Position numbers and translations under genes: made by a program. A stretch of 10,221 nt of DNA, from NCBI GenBank assembly GCA_902783825.1, contig CACZSJ010000141.1, forward strand, positions 1 through 10,221. The letters run 5' to 3'. Each line of letters begins with the position of its first letter. Position 1 is the stretch's first letter. The stretch comes from Oscillospiraceae bacterium. GTDB taxonomy: Bacteria; Bacillota; Clostridia; Oscillospirales; Oscillospiraceae. This document shows positions 5,636 to 10,221 of the stretch, piece by piece. Under the pieces are notes generated by a model. It saw only the letters and a list, made by a program, of their open reading frames with translations, had not been told where the DNA came from and ran no database searches.

Positions 5636-6052
5636 GTGACGGGCGAGTATCAACACTCTCTTGATAACAAGGGACGTATCTTTATACCTGCCAAGCTCAG
5701 AGATGAGTTGGGCGAGGTTTTTTTCATCACCATTTCAATGGATCGCTGCCTCTGCGTATACAGCAGCGAAAACTGGAGGGTTTTCTCGGAAAAAGTCAGT
5801 ACCATGCCCTACATCCAGCAGCGGAAAATGCGGCCGCTGTTTGCGCGCGCAGCACGCTGTGAGCTGGATAATCAGGGCCGTGCGCTGATCCCGCAGAATC
5901 TGAGGGAATATGCGGGCTTTTCCAAAAATGTGACCGTAGTTGGCTGCAACAATCACGCGGAGCTTTGGGACAGTGAAGCCTGGGCATCGGTTTTTGAACT
6001 GGAAACCACACCGGAGAACATTGCGGCGGTTATGGAGGAGCTGGAGTTCTGA
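5636..6052 (+). CDS. mraZ: Transcriptional regulator MraZ
   Basis: MraZ is the DNA-binding protein encoded first in most division and cell-wall (dcw) clusters. It forms ring-shaped oligomers and, where studied, regulates its own operon. The 138 residues contain the two tandem SpoVT/AbrB-type half domains, each with the signature D-x-x-G-R-x-x-x-P-x-x-L-R: DNKGRIFIPAKLR at 10-22 and DNQGRALIPQNLR at 78-90. Length and N-terminus (MTGEYQHSLD) are normal for the family. The start is GTG 5636, with a G-run (5622-5627) eight bases upstream that can act as a Shine-Dalgarno sequence. No in-frame ATG lies near enough to compete. Downstream it shares one base with rsmH (TGATG). The 10-bp repeats and inverted repeat just upstream suggest autoregulation. 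Confidence 0.97.
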   Translation: MTGEYQHSLDNKGRIFIPAKLRDELGEVFFITISMDRCLCVYSSENWRVFSEKVSTMPYIQQRKMRPLFARAARCELDNQGRALIPQNLREYAGFSKNVTVVGCNNHAELWDSEAWASVFELETTPENIAAVMEELEF

Positions 6053-6987
6053 TGGAGCAAGCGAAACACGTATCCGTGCTGCTGCAGGAATGTATCGACA
6101 ATCTCAATATTCGTCCGGATGGAATCTATCTGGACGGAACGCTGGGCATGGGTGGACACGCTTATGAAATTGCATCCCGCTTGCGTACAGGAAGGCTGAT
6201 TGCTCTGGATCGGGATGAGTCTGCCCTCCGGCGTGCCGGAGAGCGCCTGCGTCCTTATACGCAAAATTTGACTCTGGTGCACGGCAATTTCCGCGATACT
6301 GCCGCCATCCTGGACGATTTGGGGATCCAGCATGTCGATGGCATGCTGTTTGACCTCGGTGTGTCTTCGCCACAGTTGGACGAGGCGCAGCGAGGTTTTT
6401 CCTATCAGCATGATGCGCCGCTGGATATGCGCATGGACGATACCCAAGCGCAGAGCGCCTGGGACCTTGTGAACACTTGGGATGAGGGGCGCTTGGCCCG
6501 GATTCTTTGGGACTATGGGGAAGAGCGATACGCAAGGCGCATTGCGGCTGCTGTTTGTGCCCGGCGTCAGGAAAGACCCATTGAGCGTACGCTGGAACTG
6601 GTGGAGATCATCAAAAGCGCCATGCCGGCGGCGGCTTTGAGAGAAAAGCAGCACCCGGCTAAGCGCACGTTTCAGGCGATTCGCATCGCGGTCAACGATG
6701 AGCTTGCAGCCATTGCGGCCATGCTGGAGACGGCGCCGGACAAGATGCGTCCCGGCGGCCGCTTGTGCGTCATCAGTTTTCATTCCCTGGAGGACCGCAT
6801 CGTAAAAAACGGGATCCATGCCAGGGAAAAGGGCTGCACCTGTCCGCGAGAGGCGCCGGTTTGCACCTGCGGTTTCGTGCAGACGCTGCGCAGCGTTCAT
6901 CGCAAGCCCATCCTGCCTGGGGCGGAAGAAATCAGTCAAAACCCGCGTGCGCGCAGCGCAAAGCTGCGGGTTGCGGAGAGAGTATAA
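6052..6987 (+). CDS. rsmH: 16S rRNA (cytosine(1402)-N(4))-methyltransferase RsmH (MraW)
   Basis: RsmH methylates the N4 of C1402 (E. coli numbering) in the decoding centre of 16S rRNA, using SAM. The 311 residues are a full-length member. Recognisable blocks are HVSVLLQE at the N-terminus, LDGTLGMGGH (27-36), ALDRD (51-55), FDLGVSSPQLD (100-110), RGFSYQHDAPLDMRMD (114-129), HPAKRTFQAIRIAVNDEL (201-218), ISFHSLEDRIVK (241-252), and the NPRARSAKLRVAER tail. A four-cysteine group (C262, C264, C271, C273) in CTCPREAPVCTC is common in Firmicute members. The start ATG overlaps the last base of the mraZ stop, so translation is probably coupled. This mraZ-rsmH-ftsL order is the canonical start of the dcw cluster. 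Confidence 0.97.
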   Translation: MEQAKHVSVLLQECIDNLNIRPDGIYLDGTLGMGGHAYEIASRLRTGRLIALDRDESALRRAGERLRPYTQNLTLVHGNFRDTAAILDDLGIQHVDGMLFDLGVSSPQLDEAQRGFSYQHDAPLDMRMDDTQAQSAWDLVNTWDEGRLARILWDYGEERYARRIAAAVCARRQERPIERTLELVEIIKSAMPAAALREKQHPAKRTFQAIRIAVNDELAAIAAMLETAPDKMRPGGRLCVISFHSLEDRIVKNGIHAREKGCTCPREAPVCTCGFVQTLRSVHRKPILPGAEEISQNPRARSAKLRVAERV

Positions 6988-6989
6988 TA

Positions 6990-7262
6990 GTGAAAAGCAC
7001 GCGAGAACTGCTGTTTTCCGTCATCTGCATCAGCTTTTCATCTCTGCTGCTGGTGCTGTCCCTGCTGGGGGCGGTGCGCCTGGCAGCACTGGGCGATCAC
7101 GCATCGGATCTGGAAGCGGAACGGAAACAGCTGGAAACGGAAAATCAGCGCCTTCTGGTTGCGTATGAAATGCTGCTCAATCTGGAAGAAATTGAGAAGT
7201 ATGGAATTGAGGTTCTTGGTTTGCAGCACTGCTCTCCGGGGCAAATCCATACAGCGCCTTAA
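6990..7262 (+). CDS. ftsL: Cell division protein FtsL (small bitopic membrane protein)
   Basis: This 90-residue protein has the FtsL layout: a very short N-terminal cytoplasmic stretch (MKSTREL), one membrane helix at about 7-29, and an extracytoplasmic coiled coil at about 38-65 (LEAERKQLETENQRLL). A short conserved-looking end follows (LEEIEKYGIEVLGLQHCSPGQI), similar to the EKYAREELGM segment of FtsL/DivIC proteins. FtsL works with DivIC/FtsB and DivIB/FtsQ to activate the septal synthase FtsW-PBP. Sequence alone cannot separate FtsL from DivIC, but the position between rsmH and the PBP gene is the FtsL position. The start is GTG 6990, three bases after the rsmH stop. GGAGAG at 6975-6980 is a usable but rather distant ribosome site. 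The frame stays open upstream into rsmH, but those residues are only an overlap artefact. Confidence 0.85.
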   Translation: MKSTRELLFSVICISFSSLLLVLSLLGAVRLAALGDHASDLEAERKQLETENQRLLVAYEMLLNLEEIEKYGIEVLGLQHCSPGQIHTAP

Positions 7263-7337
7263 GGGATAAAAAGAGTCAGGTTTATTTGGGTCGGCTGCTG
7301 AATAGAGATAGAACATATCTGTTTTCAGGAGTGCGAC

Positions 7338-9671
7338 ATGAAGGATACCAGCACAAATGCCGCCGGGCTCCCCAGCGGACCCAATCGGCGGATGCTGCGT
7401 CGGGCGCTGTTTCTGATGGCGCTGTGCGGGATCGTGGCCTTTGCCGTGCTGCTTGTGCGTCTGTACAAGCTGCAGATCCGGGATCACAGCTACTATGAAC
7501 AGCTTGCCATGGAGCAGCAGCTTCGGGAAGTCCCCACGGCAAAAGCCCGTGGGATCATTTATGACACCAACATGAACGCCCTGGCGGTCAGCGCCACGGT
7601 AGACAACGTTTACCTCAGTCCTGCAGAGATTGAACTCTACGGAGAGGACGGAGAGCTGATTGCCCGTGAGCTTTCCACCATCCTGGATCTGGACGAGAAG
7701 CAGCTGCTGGAAAAAGTTTCCCAGACCGGCTCCTGGTATGTGACGGTAGCGCGAAAGGTGGAGAAGGAGCAGGCGGATCAGGTGCGGGCGCTGAAAGACC
7801 GGTATCATCTGCGAGGCGTTCGCCTGGAGACAGACAGTAAGCGATATTATCCCAACTCCGCCCTGGCCTGTCATCTGATCGGTTTTGTAGGGACGGACAA
7901 CACGGGGCTCGAGGGGATTGAAGCCTTGTACGATCCCTATTTGGCGGGCAGCGCCGGCCGGACTTTGCGGGCGACCAATGCTTTTGGAACCGATCTGTTG
8001 TTTTCCTCCTATGAGGCCTATGAACCGGGGGAAGACGGCTGTGATCTGGTGACCACCCTGGATTCCGGAGTGCAGTACTATGTGGAGAAGCATCTGCGGC
8101 AGGCGGTGGAGGATTACGATATACAAAACGGCGCCGGCGCCATCGTGATGGACGTGAATACCGGAGCCGTGTTGGCCATGGCTTCCCTGGACAGCTTCGA
8201 TCTCAATCATTTTTTGGACGTGAGTGACGAGGTTCGACAGGCGTTGGAGGAGGAAAAGGATCCGGAGCAGGCGCAAAATTTGCTGCATGAAGCGCAAATT
8301 CGGCAGTGGAGAAACAAGGCGCTGTCCGATACCTACGAGCCGGGATCAACTTTTAAGATCATCACCCTGGCCATGGCGCTGGAGGAAGGCGCTGTGGACT
8401 TAAACAACGGCTTCTACTGCGGAGGAAATGTCAGCGTAAAGGGGCGGACAAGTCCGATCCGATGCTGGAAAGACGGGGGACACGGTTCCCAGACACTGAC
8501 CCAGGCGGTTCAGCACTCCTGCAACGTGGCCTTTGTGAACATTGGCCAGAGAGTGGGAGCAGAGAGGTTTTACCGCTACTGTGAAGCCTTTGGCTTCCTG
8601 GAGCTGTCACCGGATCCGGATGCCAATCTGAGCGCCATTACGGGCATCGACCTGGCTGGGGAGAGCGGCAGCATCTGGTGGAGTCAGAATACCTTTTTCT
8701 CGGCAAAAAATCTGTCGCAGCTGGCGGCGGCGTCCTTTGGACAAACCTTTACCATTACCCCGCTGCAGTTGATTACCGCTGTAAGCGCCTGTGTTAACGG
8801 CGGGTATCTGATGCAGCCCTATGTGGTGCGGGAAATGCTGGATCCGGAAGGGAACGTGGTCTATCAGCGGCAGCCCAACGTGCGCAGGCAGGTGATCAGC
8901 GAAGAGACCAGCAGGAAAGTGTGCGGAATTTTGGAGCAGGTGGTAGGCGATCCCAAAGACGGCACCGGCCGCAACGCGGCTGTAGCCGGCTATCGCATCG
9001 GGGGGAAAACGGGCACCAGTGAAAAGGTGAGCTTGGAAGCCCAGACGGGCGTGAAAGAATACATTGTTTCCTTTGTCGGATTTGCGCCGGCAGACAAACC
9101 GCAGCTTGCGGTCCTTGTGTTTCTGGATACGCCTTCCGATCGCTCCGGTGTTTATATCAGCGGTGGTCAGATGGCGGCCCCGGTGGTAGGGGCTATGATG
9201 GCGGATATTCTCCCATATCTGGGTGTGGAACCGGATCTGAGCAGGGAAGAGGCGGAAAACATGGATGTGGCTATGCCCTCTCTGAGCGGACGATCTCTGT
9301 ACGACGCGGTGAGCAGACTGCAGGATGCAGGCCTGCGCTACCGCACCATTGGCGACGGCAAGACGGTAACCGGGCAGCTGCCCCGGGCGGGCATGTCTAT
9401 TGCAGGCGGCACCCAGGTGATTTTGTATTTGGACGCCGAGGCTTCCAATGATTTGGAGACCTTGCCGGATCTGAGCGGCATGAGCTACCGGGAGGCCAGA
9501 GATACTTTGTCCTATTACGGGCTGTATCTTCATACGGCAAGTCCGGTCAGCGATGCAGATACGCAGTTGGTCAGCAGCCAGAGCATTGCCGCCGGCACGG
9601 CCCTGGAGCATGGCGCTGTGGTCACAGTAACCTTAATCAGCGGAGATGAGTCCATGCTGGGCAAATATTAG
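7338..9671 (+). CDS. Class B penicillin-binding protein with two PASTA domains (FtsI/Pbp2B/SpoVD type)
   Basis: This is the transpeptidase that cross-links peptidoglycan at the division septum (or spore cortex) together with an FtsW/SpoVE-type glycosyltransferase. The 777 residues contain an N-terminal membrane anchor (about 22-42), the dimerisation/pedestal domain starting with KARGIIYDTNMNALAVS (69-85), and the transpeptidase with all three active-site motifs: STFK (catalytic Ser337), SCN (394-396) and KTGT (557-560). Two C-terminal PASTA repeats follow (about 643-698 and 706-767). B. subtilis Pbp2B also has two PASTA domains and SpoVD one, but only this PBP lies before murE here, so a division role, perhaps also serving sporulation, is likely. 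The start is ATG 7338, with AGGAG at 7327-7331, six bases upstream. A 75-base gap separates it from ftsL, with only a weak hairpin (AGATA/TATCT) in it. Confidence 0.95.
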   Translation: MKDTSTNAAGLPSGPNRRMLRRALFLMALCGIVAFAVLLVRLYKLQIRDHSYYEQLAMEQQLREVPTAKARGIIYDTNMNALAVSATVDNVYLSPAEIELYGEDGELIARELSTILDLDEKQLLEKVSQTGSWYVTVARKVEKEQADQVRALKDRYHLRGVRLETDSKRYYPNSALACHLIGFVGTDNTGLEGIEALYDPYLAGSAGRTLRATNAFGTDLLFSSYEAYEPGEDGCDLVTTLDSGVQYYVEKHLRQAVEDYDIQNGAGAIVMDVNTGAVLAMASLDSFDLNHFLDVSDEVRQALEEEKDPEQAQNLLHEAQIRQWRNKALSDTYEPGSTFKIITLAMALEEGAVDLNNGFYCGGNVSVKGRTSPIRCWKDGGHGSQTLTQAVQHSCNVAFVNIGQRVGAERFYRYCEAFGFLELSPDPDANLSAITGIDLAGESGSIWWSQNTFFSAKNLSQLAAASFGQTFTITPLQLITAVSACVNGGYLMQPYVVREMLDPEGNVVYQRQPNVRRQVISEETSRKVCGILEQVVGDPKDGTGRNAAVAGYRIGGKTGTSEKVSLEAQTGVKEYIVSFVGFAPADKPQLAVLVFLDTPSDRSGVYISGGQMAAPVVGAMMADILPYLGVEPDLSREEAENMDVAMPSLSGRSLYDAVSRLQDAGLRYRTIGDGKTVTGQLPRAGMSIAGGTQVILYLDAEASNDLETLPDLSGMSYREARDTLSYYGLYLHTASPVSDADTQLVSSQSIAAGTALEHGAVVTVTLISGDESMLGKY

Positions 9672-9685
9672 GAGGAAAACAAAGC

Positions 9686-10221
9686 ATGCAACTCAAGGAG
9701 CTTCTGAAACAGATTAAAATTGAAGCGTGGCACGCGGATCCGGAGCTTGCCATTTCGGGAATCAGTTACGATTCCCGGGAGACAAAACCGGGAGACCTGT
9801 TTGTGGCAATCCGAGGGCTTGCAACAGACGGACATCGCTTCATTGCTTCTGCCATAGAAAAAGGCGCGACAGCCATCCTCTGCGAGGAGGCGCCGGAATG
9901 CGATATCCCCTGGGTTCAGACCGACGACAGCAGGTTGGGGCTGGCCATGGTCAGCCAGACTTTTTTCGGAAATCCCGCCGGTCAGATGACCATGATCGGC
10001 ATCACGGGCACCAACGGAAAAACCACCACCAGTTATCTGCTCAAGCAGCTTCTGGAGAGGCGGGAAGGCTGTAAGGTTGGCCTCGTGGGAACCAATGGCA
10101 TCTGGATTGGCGACCGCTTCTTGTCTTCGCAGCGAACCACCCCTGAGAGTTACGAGCTGCACCGGCTTTTCCGGCAGATGCTGGATGCGGGCTGTACCCA
10201 CGTGGTGATGGAGGTTTCCTC
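9686..10221 (+). CDS. murE: UDP-N-acetylmuramyl-tripeptide synthetase MurE (3' end outside window)
   Basis: MurE adds the third amino acid (meso-diaminopimelate or lysine) to UDP-MurNAc-L-Ala-D-Glu in the cytoplasm. Only the first 178 codons are present. The N-terminal domain has SYDSRETKPGDLFVAIRG (27-44), typical of Mur ligases for binding the UDP-sugar. The central domain begins with the ATP-binding loop GITGTNGKTTT (105-115), followed by LVGTNGI, RTTPES and the VVMEVSS segment at the window edge. The signature deciding diaminopimelate versus lysine is in the missing C-terminal part. The start is ATG 9686. AGGAGG (9670-9675) overlaps the PBP stop codon and lies ten bases upstream, indicating cotranscription. 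MurF shares the GTNGKTT loop, but position and the TTPES and MEVSS motifs favour MurE. Confidence 0.93.
   Translation, partial: MQLKELLKQIKIEAWHADPELAISGISYDSRETKPGDLFVAIRGLATDGHRFIASAIEKGATAILCEEAPECDIPWVQTDDSRLGLAMVSQTFFGNPAGQMTMIGITGTNGKTTTSYLLKQLLERREGCKVGLVGTNGIWIGDRFLSSQRTTPESYELHRLFRQMLDAGCTHVVMEVS

Noticed and set aside
6983..6988. TATAAT at the rsmH stop, a possible ftsL promoter
   Set aside because: No acceptable -35 lies 16-18 bases upstream (AAAGCT is there) and no TG precedes the -10; it leaves almost no leader before the GTG.
7300..7326. Small hairpin AGATA/TATCT followed by GTTTT before the PBP gene, as a terminator
   Set aside because: Only five A/T-rich pairs, too weak to terminate, and ending transcription here would split the division cluster without a visible new promoter.
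7038..8297. A 419-residue open frame on the minus strand opposite ftsL and the PBP gene
   Set aside because: Antisense shadow of clearly recognised genes; no family motif and low-complexity His/Gln-rich composition.

Overview
The window is a dense, almost entirely plus-strand block of bacterial housekeeping genes. Gene content and order point to a Firmicute, most likely of class Clostridia: MutS2 with an Smr domain, an HPr carrying both His15 and Ser46, a coaD-linked coiled-coil protein typical of clostridia, and a dcw cluster running mraZ-rsmH-ftsL-PASTA PBP-murE. Base composition is moderately GC-rich by eye. I cannot name the genus. No rRNA, tRNA, CRISPR array, insertion sequence or phage gene was seen.

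Layout. (1) 1-710 is the 3' end of mutS2. (2) 711-843 is an intergenic region with a good promoter for the HPr gene (844-1107), which ends at a hairpin terminator. (3) 1184-5392 is a chain of five overlapping genes: an EamA/DMT transporter, uvrC, rsmD, coaD and a coiled-coil protein of unknown function. A consensus-perfect sigma-A-type promoter lies inside rsmD and could drive coaD and the coiled-coil gene separately. The chain ends at a long hairpin terminator (5413-5465). (4) 5466-5635 is the control region of the division and cell-wall cluster. It has a promoter with a TATAAT -10, three boxes at exact 10-bp spacing that look like a MraZ operator, and a 9-bp inverted repeat. (5) 5636-10221 holds mraZ, rsmH, ftsL, a division/sporulation-type class B PBP with two PASTA domains, and the first 178 codons of murE, which runs off the window.

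How the genes work together. The first half combines recombination or ribosome-collision handling (MutS2), sugar-transport regulation (HPr), nucleotide excision repair (UvrC), ribosome modification (RsmD) and coenzyme A synthesis (CoaD). The second half is the start of the classic division and peptidoglycan operon: MraZ regulates it, RsmH modifies 16S rRNA, FtsL and the PBP act in the septal machinery, and MurE makes the peptidoglycan precursor.

I found no convincing novel system. The signals most worth a second look are regulatory (the promoter inside rsmD and the mraZ operator and inverted repeats), plus the conserved coiled-coil protein of unknown role.
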